NCBI GenBank assembly: GCA_023459535.1
Contig: JAEWTK010000154.1
Coordinates: 1 to 7,185 of the forward strand
Length of the DNA: 7,185 bases
DNA from: Pseudomonadota bacterium
Lineage (GTDB): Bacteria > Pseudomonadota > Gammaproteobacteria > Burkholderiales > Methylophilaceae
Direction of reading: 5' to 3'
Every line of letters starts with the position of its first letter. Positions within the stretch are counted from its first letter, which is position 1. Shown here in pieces: positions 1 through 6,272 of the stretch. A program made the position numbers and the translations under genes. The notes below the pieces were generated by a model, which ran no database searches, was not told the origin of the DNA, and worked only from the letters and a program-made list of their open reading frames with translations.

Positions 1-1176
1 ACCGGTGTTGGCTTCGAAGGTGTAAGCGAAACCGTTGCGGTCATGGTGCCATGCATAGGTCTTGCCACCCTTGTCGAACAGGATGACTTCGTTGATGCCG
101 TCATAGTCCCACTCGTCGTGTGGCGTCATTTGATAGCCCCACTTCGCCATACCAGTGTCAACGTCACGTGCGAAGATGGTCATGGACCACTTGTTGTCGC
201 CTGGACGTACGTCCGGGTTCCACACGGATGGGTTACCAGTACCGTAGAATACGGTGTTGGTCTTGTGGTCATACGGCCACCAGCCCCATGTGGAACCGCC
301 ACCATGTTGCCAGCCATCCTTGACCGCTTGTGGCTTGAGCCAGGTCTTGACACCGAGGTCGGCCACTGGGTACTTCAGTTGGTCCTTGGACAGGGCCTTG
401 AAGGAGCCGCCTTCCTTGTTACCGCCGTTCACGTCTTGGAATGTAGACAGAGCGGAGTAATGTGGGTTGGCTGAGTTGAAGCCTTCACCGATCAGCACTT
501 CGCTGTCAGGACCAGTGGAGTAGGCCTTCCATGCCAGGGAACCGTCTTTGATGTTGTAAGCGGCCAGGAAGCAGCGAACACCGAATTCAGCACCTGAACA
601 ACCGGTGATGACCTTGTCCTTGATGACGTGAGGAGCATTGGTGTTGGTAGCGCCAACCTTAGGATCAGTGTTGGAAACATCCCAGACCTTGGCACCGGTC
701 TTCGCATCCAGAGCGACCAGCATGCCGTCGTTCTGTTGCAGGAAGATCTTGCCGTCACCGAAGCCCAGACCACGGCTCACGTTGTCGCAGCACAGAACGG
801 CTTGCACGGATGGGTCTTGTTTCGGGAAGTAGGACCAGACGATCTTCTGGTTGTCGTTGAGGTCGAGGGCGTAGACGTTGTTCGGGAATGCAGTGTGAAC
901 ATACATCATGTTGCCGATGACCACTGGCGAACCTTCGTGACCGCGGTTAACACCGGTCGCGAACTGCCAGGCAGCCTTCAGGTTCTTGACGTTACCCTTG
1001 TTGATTTGATTCAACTGGCTGTAACCTTGGTTGTTGTGCTGACCACGTGGGTGCACCCAGTTGTTCTTGTCCTTCATTGCAGCTTCCTGGTCAGGGGCAG
1101 CGGATGCAACCATAGGCATAGCCATTGATGCACCGAGAGCCAGACCGAGAGCCAGCTTGAGTTTGCTCATCTCCAT
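1..1176 (-). CDS. xoxF: Lanthanide-type PQQ methanol dehydrogenase XoxF, N-terminal 392 codons (3' end outside window)
   Basis: This is the N-terminal two thirds of a periplasmic PQQ-dependent alcohol dehydrogenase that oxidises methanol and passes electrons to a c-type cytochrome. It has no stop up to the window edge; family members are about 600 aa. A Sec signal peptide covers residues 1-26 (KLK, hydrophobic stretch, ASA cleavage site). Family landmarks visible: HEGSP (80-84, the Glu that contacts PQQ), the adjacent Cys129-Cys130 pair that forms the vicinal disulphide, Glu197 in GAEFGVR and Asn315 in GTGNP (metal ligands), tryptophans 298-299 (PQQ stacking region) and DEWDYDG (354-360). Asp357 is the catalytic aspartate. 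Asp359, two residues later, is the extra ligand that marks XoxF; calcium-dependent MxaF has Ala there. An insertion around residues 234-285, relative to MxaF and XoxF5 as I remember them, suggests the XoxF4 clade of Methylophilaceae (inference). The start at 1176 is preferred because GGAG lies 8 bases upstream. Met3 (1170) has no well-spaced site. Confidence 0.93.
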   Translation of the reverse strand, partial: MEMSKLKLALGLALGASMAMPMVASAAPDQEAAMKDKNNWVHPRGQHNNQGYSQLNQINKGNVKNLKAAWQFATGVNRGHEGSPVVIGNMMYVHTAFPNNVYALDLNDNQKIVWSYFPKQDPSVQAVLCCDNVSRGLGFGDGKIFLQQNDGMLVALDAKTGAKVWDVSNTDPKVGATNTNAPHVIKDKVITGCSGAEFGVRCFLAAYNIKDGSLAWKAYSTGPDSEVLIGEGFNSANPHYSALSTFQDVNGGNKEGGSFKALSKDQLKYPVADLGVKTWLKPQAVKDGWQHGGGSTWGWWPYDHKTNTVFYGTGNPSVWNPDVRPGDNKWSMTIFARDVDTGMAKWGYQMTPHDEWDYDGINEVILFDKGGKTYAWHHDRNGFAYTFEANTG

Positions 1177-1207
1177 TTTCGAATCTCCAATAAATTTGGT
1201 TTGATTG

Positions 1208-1239
1208 CTTATAGCAGGATTGCCTAGAAACTTTGACAA
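1208..1239 (-). promoter_or_regulatory. Possible xoxF promoter (extended -10)
   Basis: On the minus strand TGC-TATAAG (1216-1208) fits an extended -10 element. TTGTCA lies upstream at 1239-1234, but at 20 bases it is too far for a normal -35 spacing. The extended -10 would therefore carry recognition, or an activator would be needed. Transcription would begin near 1200, giving a leader of about 25 bases before the GGAG and the ATG at 1176. Assigned by eye. Confidence 0.35.
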
Positions 1240-1330
1240 CCTACTTCTGATGAACCGGACTTGTTAACATCAGGTCACAAACTGTAACTAAATGTTAACG
1301 AAGAATAATCATCCAGATTTATAAACTTTG

Positions 1331-1373
1331 ATGGGCCAGATGGCCCAGTTTCTATTCAAAAGCATGGGCCAGA
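1331..1373. promoter_or_regulatory. Operator-like repeats: perfect inverted TGGGCCA pair plus a third direct half-site
   Basis: TGGGCCA (1332-1338) and its exact reverse complement TGGCCCA (1341-1347) flank a GA dinucleotide. TGGGCCA occurs again at 1365-1371, and the identity of the two direct copies extends over ten bases, ATGGGCCAGA (1331-1340 and 1364-1373). The direct copies are 33 bases apart, about three helical turns, so they face the same side of the DNA. MocR-type regulators such as GabR and PdxR are known to bind direct repeats separated by a few turns, with an inverted half-site in some cases. The site also abuts a candidate -10 facing the regulator gene. Binding by the neighbouring regulator is an inference. 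Confidence 0.6.
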
Positions 1374-1380
1374 ACTTTCA

Positions 1381-1389
1381 TGCTATAAA
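1381..1389 (+). promoter_or_regulatory. Possible extended -10 promoter for the MocR-type regulator
   Basis: TGC-TATAAA at 1381-1389 matches an extended -10. The matching -35 zone (about 1361-1366) has no consensus and runs into the third TGGGCCA half-site at 1365-1371. A protein bound there would contact or block RNA polymerase, as expected for autoregulation. The leader would be about 145 bases. A second AT-rich hexamer, TATATT at 1450-1455, is an alternative. Confidence 0.3.
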
Positions 1390-1538
1390 TATAGTCAGTT
1401 AAATTAACCGTGTAGTTACAGGCTTGAATGCAATGATTTAGCGTCTGGCTATATTAGGTCAGGCAGGCCGTTCAAATCAGCGGTGCTGATGGACATGTTC
1501 CCGAGTACTTAAAAGTTCATATTCAGGATTAGGATTAG

Positions 1539-3050
1539 ATGACAATGTTACGACCATGGAATCTAAAACTGGAATTACAGAAAGACGCGGATCAGGCAAT
1601 TTATTTACAGATTGCACAAAAGATTATTGATGAGATTCAAACCGGCAGGCTGCCGCCCTCTTCCGTCATGCCGGGCACTCGTGAATTGGCCAGGACGCTT
1701 AACATCAATAGAAAAACTGCGGTTCTGGCTTACGATGAGCTGATCTCGCAGGGCTGGCTGGCTACGGAGAAAAGAAGAGGCACTTTTGTTGCACACAACT
1801 TGGGCAGCATACCCGGCTTTAACGCGCCATCGCGTCTGGTAGAGCATGAACAAGAGTCGGTTGCTCTGCCGCCATTGATGGATGCTGAAATTGAGCATTT
1901 CAAACAGGCGTCATGGGTTGATTTTACCGAAGCCACTGCCGATAACCGTTTGACTCCGCTGGAGACCTTTGCAAGAGCTTTCCGCAAGGCATTGCTGGTC
2001 GCCACTCGCTCCAATCATCAGCTTAATAACCCGCAGGGATATCAGGCATTACGCAGTGCCATCGCAGCCATGGTCAATATGGAAAAGAATTTCCGGATTG
2101 ATGCTGACCAGGTTTGTGTGCTGTCGAGTAGCCAGATGGCGATTTTTATTCTGGCTCGCGTGCTGGTCAGACAGGATGACTGTGTGGTGTTCGAGCGTCT
2201 TTCCAATCCTTTGTCGCGACAGGCATTCGAGTCTTGCGGAGCGCATCTGAAGTATGTGGATATCGACCGGCATGGCATGGATGTTGAACAGATCGCCAGT
2301 CTCGCCCGGGAGAAGAAAATCCGCGCTGTTTACGTGACGCCGCAGCATCAGTTCCCGACGACGGCGACGATGACGCAGGAGCGCAGGAATGAATTGTACC
2401 GGCTGGCGGAATTGCATGATTTTTATATCATCGAGGATGATCGCGAACACGAGTCATATTTCGATGAAACACTGCCCTTCCCCATCGCCAGTCTGGATAA
2501 CTCCGAGCGGACAATCTATCTAGGCTCACTGAGCAACGTGCTTTCACCGGCACTGCAAATATCCTACCTGATTGGCGGACGCGACCTGATAGCCCAATGC
2601 AAGGCGGAGAAAAAACTGATCGATTGCCAGAACAAGCAGCTATTCGAATATGCCGTTGCAGAACTGATTGCCTCAGGTGAAATTCAGAGGCAGCGGCGCA
2701 AGCTTGGCAGGGTCTTTGCTGAAAGACGACAACTCATGCAGGAACTGTTACGCCAGGAGCTGGGCCAGCAAGTCGATTTCGACCCGCCCAAGGGTGGTCT
2801 GGCATACTGGCTGCGTTTCCGTCAGCCGGTGGATATGGAAGCCCTGGCCCGGCATGCACAGGAGGAGAAAGTGAAGTTCTCTCAAGGCAGCGAGTACAGC
2901 CCGGACAACAGCGATGTTCAGGCAGTGCGGCTCGGGTTTGCAAATCTTAACCAGACGGAACTGAAGAGCGGACTCAAGCGCTTTAAACGTGCTTTGATAA
3001 CATCCCTGCTGACAATGATGTTTGTGATTTATGAACCGTTAATGTCTTGA
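1539..3050 (+). CDS. MocR-family (GntR-type winged helix plus aminotransferase-like domain) transcription regulator lacking the PLP lysine
   Basis: This is a 503-aa cytoplasmic DNA-binding regulator. Residues 20-86 form a GntR-type winged helix (PGTRELARTLNINRKTAVLAY, then GWL and RGTFVA in the wing). From about residue 128 on it is a fold-type I aminotransferase-like domain: NPQGYQALR (164-172), VTPQHQFPT (266-274), IIEDD (297-301), PPKGGLAYWLRF (416-427) and VRLGFANL (463-470, with Arg464 matching the carboxylate-binding Arg). The usual motif around the Schiff-base Lys, S-K in GTFSKxLxP, reads GSLSNVLSP here, giving Asn333 instead of Lys. The PLP-contacting Tyr of EDDYD is Arg302. Asp301 survives. 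PLP therefore cannot be held covalently, and the effector may be another molecule. The last 19 residues (485-503) are unusually hydrophobic. AGGA sequences at 1525 and 1531 serve ATG 1539 or, equally well, ATG 1545. Its divergent position makes xoxF the first candidate target (inference). Confidence 0.88.
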   Translation: MTMLRPWNLKLELQKDADQAIYLQIAQKIIDEIQTGRLPPSSVMPGTRELARTLNINRKTAVLAYDELISQGWLATEKRRGTFVAHNLGSIPGFNAPSRLVEHEQESVALPPLMDAEIEHFKQASWVDFTEATADNRLTPLETFARAFRKALLVATRSNHQLNNPQGYQALRSAIAAMVNMEKNFRIDADQVCVLSSSQMAIFILARVLVRQDDCVVFERLSNPLSRQAFESCGAHLKYVDIDRHGMDVEQIASLAREKKIRAVYVTPQHQFPTTATMTQERRNELYRLAELHDFYIIEDDREHESYFDETLPFPIASLDNSERTIYLGSLSNVLSPALQISYLIGGRDLIAQCKAEKKLIDCQNKQLFEYAVAELIASGEIQRQRRKLGRVFAERRQLMQELLRQELGQQVDFDPPKGGLAYWLRFRQPVDMEALARHAQEEKVKFSQGSEYSPDNSDVQAVRLGFANLNQTELKSGLKRFKRALITSLLTMMFVIYEPLMS

Positions 3051-3057
3051 GGCAACA

Positions 3058-3094
3058 AAAAAAACACCAATGCTCCGTTTTGAGGTGTTTTTTT
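3058..3094 (+). terminator. Rho-independent terminator after the MocR-type gene
   Basis: An A tract plus CACC (3058-3068) pairs perfectly with GGTG plus a T tract (3084-3094), around a 15-base loop. It starts 8 bases after the TGA of the regulator. The GC core is only four pairs but the A/T tracts are long, so it would end transcription of the regulator and separate it from relA. Confidence 0.75.
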
Positions 3095-3109
3095 AAACAA
3101 CAGTTCGTG

Positions 3110-3138
3110 TTCAAGGCCTGACGCAATGGTGCAATAAT
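3110..3138 (+). promoter_or_regulatory. Possible relA promoter placed for a near-leaderless transcript
   Basis: TTCAAG (3110-3115) and AATAAT (3133-3138) are separated by 17 bases, a normal sigma-70 spacing, although both are imperfect. Only five bases separate the -10 from the ATG at 3144, so the start site would fall at or next to the start codon. This fits the absence of a Shine-Dalgarno sequence before relA. By-eye assignment. Confidence 0.28.
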
Positions 3139-3143
3139 GTTGC

Positions 3144-5375
3144 ATGGTTTCCATTGAACACAGCGCCCCCACCTTGAAATCCCAGGCCATCAACCAGACT
3201 TCTTCATGGTTCGATGCGCTTGCCGGACGCTACACGCCGGAACAGATTGAAACGCTGCATCAGGCGTTTGAATTTTCCCGAAAGCTCTATATCGGTCACG
3301 TTGAACTGACCGGCATGCCATTGATCGACCATGCGCTGGATGCTGCATCGATTCTGCTCGCCATGCATATGGATCACGAAACCATTGCAGCGACATTGCT
3401 GCATGCGGCACCCGCCTATCTTGACGATTGGCAGCAGGTACTGGAAACCCGGTTCGGTGTGTCAATCGCCGGTCTGGTGGAAGGGCTTTCGCGTATGGAG
3501 CAAATACGTGAATTCAGCGAGATGGCCGGTTTGCATCATCCAGACCGTAAAAGCCCGGATGACGGTCAGCAGATCGAACGCCTGCGAAAAATGCTGCTGG
3601 CCATGGCGGAAGATATCCGCGTGGTATTGATCAAACTTGCTGAGCGTACACAGACCATGCGCAATCTGTCGGCCGCGCCAGTGGAGATGCAGCAGCAGAT
3701 CGCGCGAGAGACGCAGGGTATTTTTGCGCCTCTGGCCAACCGTCTCGGCGTCTGGCAATTGAAGTGGGAGCTGGAGGACCTGTCGCTGCGGTTTCTTGAG
3801 CCGCAACTTTACAAGGACGTGGCACGCCTGCTCGATGCAAAGCGTGTAGACCGCGAGCAGTACATCGCCGATGTCATCCGGCAGCTGCAGCAGGAACTGC
3901 AGCAGGCAGGCGTCAAAGCCGAGGTCAGCGGCCGGCCCAAGCACATCTACAGCATTATCAACAAAATGCGGCGCAAGCATCTGCAGTTCGATGAGCTCTA
4001 CGACGTACGTGCCGTCCGCATCCATGTGGATGACATCAAGGATTGCTATACAGCGCTGGGCCTGATACACAGCCTGTGGCAGCCCATCCCCGGGGAGTTC
4101 GATGATTACATCGCCCGCCCCAAGAGCAACAATTATCGATCCTTGCATACGGCGGTTATTGGCCCTCAGGGCTTGGCGCTTGAGGTACAGATCCGCACCC
4201 ATGAGATGCATCATGATTCTGAACTTGGCGTGGCTGCGCACTGGCGCTACAAGGAGGGTGGCAAATCCGACGCGAAATTTGACGAGAAGATCGCCTGGCT
4301 ACGGCAGATTCTGGCCTGGAAGGACGAAGTTTCGGATAACGGCAACCTGCTGGAACAGTTCAGCAATGCGCTGATACAGGACAAGGTTTATGTGCTGACG
4401 CCGCAAGGCAAGGTGGTCGATTTGCCGCAAGGCGCAACCCCGGTGGATTTTGCCTACACCCTGCATACCGATCTCGGGCACCGCACGCGTGGCGCCAAGG
4501 TCGATGGCAACATCGTGCCGCTCAATTACAAACTGCAAAACGGCCAGCGCGTGGAGATCCTTACCGCCAAACAGGGCGCGCCCAGCCGAGATTGGCTCAC
4601 CCCATCGCTCGGTTATCTGCACAGCCCGCGTGCACGGGCCAAGGTGAGGAACTGGTTCAAGCTCGAGCATTTCGAGGAAGACGTCGCACTGGGTCGCAAC
4701 AAGCTCGACCGGGAAATGCACCGGCTTGGCTTGGCGGCCGGCATCGTCAACCAGGAAAAAATCGCGCAGAAATTCCACTATAACAAACTGGAGGAATTTC
4801 TCGCCGCGACCGGCCGCAATGAGGTGACAGAACACCAGATTGAGCTGGCTTTGCGTGAAGAACATGCGCCTGAGCTGGAAGATGACAGCAAACAGCCCCT
4901 CTTCAGCCCACCCGCCGGCACGGCAAAATCATCGCCCGGCATCATCATCGAAGGCGTCGGAAACGTGCTGACCAATCTGGCCAAATGCTGCAAACCTGCC
5001 CCGCCGGAAGCCATCGTCGGTTATGTCACGCGCGATCGCGGTGTTACCGTCCATCGCCGCAGTTGCGCATTCATCGCACGGCTTGATGCTGCAAGGCAAG
5101 ATCGCTTGCTGCATGCACAATGGGGAAGCAGCACCACCAGCCGGACCGATGTCGATATTGAAATCGAAGCTTACGACCGTCAGGCCCTGCTACGCGATAT
5201 CAGCGACCTGTTTGCACGTGAAAGAATTAACGTGACCCAGGTCAACACCGTCAGCCGCAACCAGCAGGCCAGAATGCAGTTCTCGGTTGAAATCACCAAT
5301 CTGGACCAGCTCAGCCGGTTGCTGGCATTGATCAAGCAGGTGCCGGGTGTCGCCGTAGCGCGACGTAAAGTTTGA
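3144..5375 (+). CDS. relA: RelA, (p)ppGpp synthetase I (monofunctional GTP pyrophosphokinase)
   Basis: RelA is a ribosome-associated stringent-response enzyme. It transfers pyrophosphate from ATP to GTP or GDP when uncharged tRNA enters the A site. Its 743 residues match E. coli RelA in length and colinearity. The N-terminal HD-hydrolase domain (about 30-200) is degenerate: the family LLHD is LLHA (85-88) and the usual KLADRLHN is KLAERTQT (164-171), so ppGpp hydrolysis is not expected. The synthetase domain (about 240-372) has GRPKHIYSI (263-271), FDELYDVRAVR (282-292), the RelA-type EFDD (318-321) where bifunctional Rel/SpoT has RXKD, and VQIRT (348-352). TGS domain is at about 412-476. The zinc-finger domain has Cys615, Cys616, His637 and Cys641. 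The C-terminal ACT domain covers 669-743. The start at 3144 is the only choice, because an in-frame TAA lies at 3135-3137; no Shine-Dalgarno is seen. A dedicated hydrolase (SpoT) must be encoded elsewhere. The gene follows a terminator, so it is probably monocistronic. Confidence 0.96.
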   Translation: MVSIEHSAPTLKSQAINQTSSWFDALAGRYTPEQIETLHQAFEFSRKLYIGHVELTGMPLIDHALDAASILLAMHMDHETIAATLLHAAPAYLDDWQQVLETRFGVSIAGLVEGLSRMEQIREFSEMAGLHHPDRKSPDDGQQIERLRKMLLAMAEDIRVVLIKLAERTQTMRNLSAAPVEMQQQIARETQGIFAPLANRLGVWQLKWELEDLSLRFLEPQLYKDVARLLDAKRVDREQYIADVIRQLQQELQQAGVKAEVSGRPKHIYSIINKMRRKHLQFDELYDVRAVRIHVDDIKDCYTALGLIHSLWQPIPGEFDDYIARPKSNNYRSLHTAVIGPQGLALEVQIRTHEMHHDSELGVAAHWRYKEGGKSDAKFDEKIAWLRQILAWKDEVSDNGNLLEQFSNALIQDKVYVLTPQGKVVDLPQGATPVDFAYTLHTDLGHRTRGAKVDGNIVPLNYKLQNGQRVEILTAKQGAPSRDWLTPSLGYLHSPRARAKVRNWFKLEHFEEDVALGRNKLDREMHRLGLAAGIVNQEKIAQKFHYNKLEEFLAATGRNEVTEHQIELALREEHAPELEDDSKQPLFSPPAGTAKSSPGIIIEGVGNVLTNLAKCCKPAPPEAIVGYVTRDRGVTVHRRSCAFIARLDAARQDRLLHAQWGSSTTSRTDVDIEIEAYDRQALLRDISDLFARERINVTQVNTVSRNQQARMQFSVEITNLDQLSRLLALIKQVPGVAVARRKV

Positions 5376-5403
5376 ATAGTGACGTTGAAGATTTAAGTGA
5401 TGG

Positions 5404-5419
5404 CCATGAGTCATCATGG
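5404..5419. repeat. Short hairpin after relA
   Basis: CCATGA (5404-5409) and TCATGG (5414-5419) form a perfect 6-base inverted repeat with a 4-base loop, 28 bases after the relA stop. Two G-U pairs may extend it. No T tract follows, so it is a weak candidate for terminating relA, whose convergent neighbour ends at 5478. The rest of the 102-base gap shows nothing assignable. Confidence 0.3.
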
Positions 5420-5477
5420 TTTGGATGTTATTAAAAGTGTCCGTGAAATGCGGGTTAGCTCAGTCTGTCCCCTATTG

Positions 5478-6272
5478 TTATTGTTCTTGTTTCTTGACAG
5501 GAAAGGTCAAAAAGTGTTCTTTTTTTCTAGGTTCGTTGCCAGATGGGTGCCCCTGGGCATTCATGCCAATCAAACCAGACGAAGGGGTAAAAAGCCATTC
5601 TCGGTCTCTAACAGAAATTTGTAAGTGTCCATTTGCCAGCTTACGGTATATCTTTTCTCTAGCAGTAACGGACCCATAAGAGCCTTCATTACCTCCAAAA
5701 GCGTTCATAGTTCTAATGATTAGTGCTCCATCAACACAACCGATTTGAGGATGATTCAGATTTAAGGCGCTTTTTCTATAATGTGTGCCCGTTGGATCCA
5801 TTAAAATCACTTCGAGCGATTCGCCCTGTCGTTTAATAGATGTAACTGCGTTTTTATAAAAAACGGATTCATCACGCCGATATTTTTTTGAAAAGGTCTT
5901 TGTCTCACGGTCGTAACTCATTCCAGTCTCTATGCGGTCATAGGGGATCTCTAAGTAGGTTTGATAGATTTCTTGTATTTCGGCTTCATTTGGATTTTTG
6001 TTGTCTTTGTGTAACCTGAAATCGAATTGCCTAAATAAAGTTTCTTCACTTTGCTTATTATTTCCGAACCATCCTGTTTCCATATAGTTTCCATCAAGGC
6101 TTTGGCAGCCATTTTTATCAAGTGTGACAGGAGTCCAAGGTATAGCAGCCATTCTGCTCTCATTGGAGGGGCAAACGCCCGACACGCAAACAAAAGGTTC
6201 AACAAAAACACGACATCCATTAAGCAAGATGATTGCCGAGGCAAAAAAGGAAACTATTATTACGCGCTTCAT
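5478..6272 (-). CDS. Uncharacterised lipoprotein downstream of the toxin-tail fragment
   Basis: This 264-aa protein has a lipoprotein signal peptide: MKR, a hydrophobic stretch (4-17) and the lipobox LNGC with Cys20 as the lipidation site. Residue 21 is Arg, not Asp, so sorting to the outer membrane is plausible. Cys29, Cys34, Cys56 and Cys179 could form disulphides. The mature part has a Cys-Gln-Ser-Leu-Asp-Gly-Asn-Tyr segment (56-63), which resembles the C-x-x-L-x-G-x-Y pattern I recall from small proteobacterial lipoproteins, and a Gly-rich stretch (192-200). I do not recognise an enzyme or a named family. The ATG at 6272 overlaps the TGA of the upstream gene as ATGA. A small hairpin in the mRNA (6280-6294) covers the only weak ribosome-site-like sequence, so translation is probably coupled. 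It could be the immunity or accessory partner of the toxin module, which is an inference from position and lipidation. Base composition is A+T-rich compared with relA. Confidence 0.72.
   Translation of the reverse strand: MKRVIIVSFFASAIILLNGCRVFVEPFVCVSGVCPSNESRMAAIPWTPVTLDKNGCQSLDGNYMETGWFGNNKQSEETLFRQFDFRLHKDNKNPNEAEIQEIYQTYLEIPYDRIETGMSYDRETKTFSKKYRRDESVFYKNAVTSIKRQGESLEVILMDPTGTHYRKSALNLNHPQIGCVDGALIIRTMNAFGGNEGSYGSVTAREKIYRKLANGHLQISVRDREWLFTPSSGLIGMNAQGHPSGNEPRKKEHFLTFPVKKQEQ

Larger units (their letters stand above)
1177..1538. promoter_or_regulatory. Divergent intergenic control region between xoxF and the MocR-type regulator
   Basis: This 362-base spacer contains no convincing open reading frame. 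It is A+T-rich compared with its flanking genes and must hold the promoters of both divergent genes. Visible elements are an extended -10 facing xoxF (1208-1216), TGGGCCA operator-like repeats (1332-1371), an extended -10 facing the regulator (1381-1389), two GTTAAC palindromes (1263-1268 and 1294-1299), and a 9-base inverted pair CTGTAACTA (1282-1290) / TAGTTACAG (1413-1421). The function of each element is inferred. Confidence 0.75.

Noticed and set aside
43..1128. Several plus- and minus-strand open frames of 60-170 codons overlapping xoxF.
   Set aside because: They are antisense or shifted frames of the strongly conserved methanol dehydrogenase and resemble no known protein.
1177..1538. 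Search for a riboswitch or small RNA in the xoxF-mocR spacer.
   Set aside because: The only strong symmetry is the short TGGGCCA palindrome, which fits a protein operator. No terminator hairpin or larger paired structure could be drawn by eye.
3462..4865. Long minus-strand open frames (259 and 188 codons) opposite relA.
   Set aside because: They are mirror frames of G+C-rich relA codons, with no ribosome site and no recognisable protein character.
5450..5540. tRNA-like pieces: GGTTAGCTCAGT (5453-5464, like a D-arm) and GGTTCG (5530-5535, like a T-loop).
   Set aside because: The spacing is about 35 bases too long for a tRNA, there is no pairing acceptor stem or anticodon arm, and the second piece lies inside the lipoprotein coding region.
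5397..5679. Plus-strand open frames starting just after relA (75 and 87 codons).
   Set aside because: They run antisense into the 3' end of the lipoprotein gene and have no convincing start signal or family resemblance.
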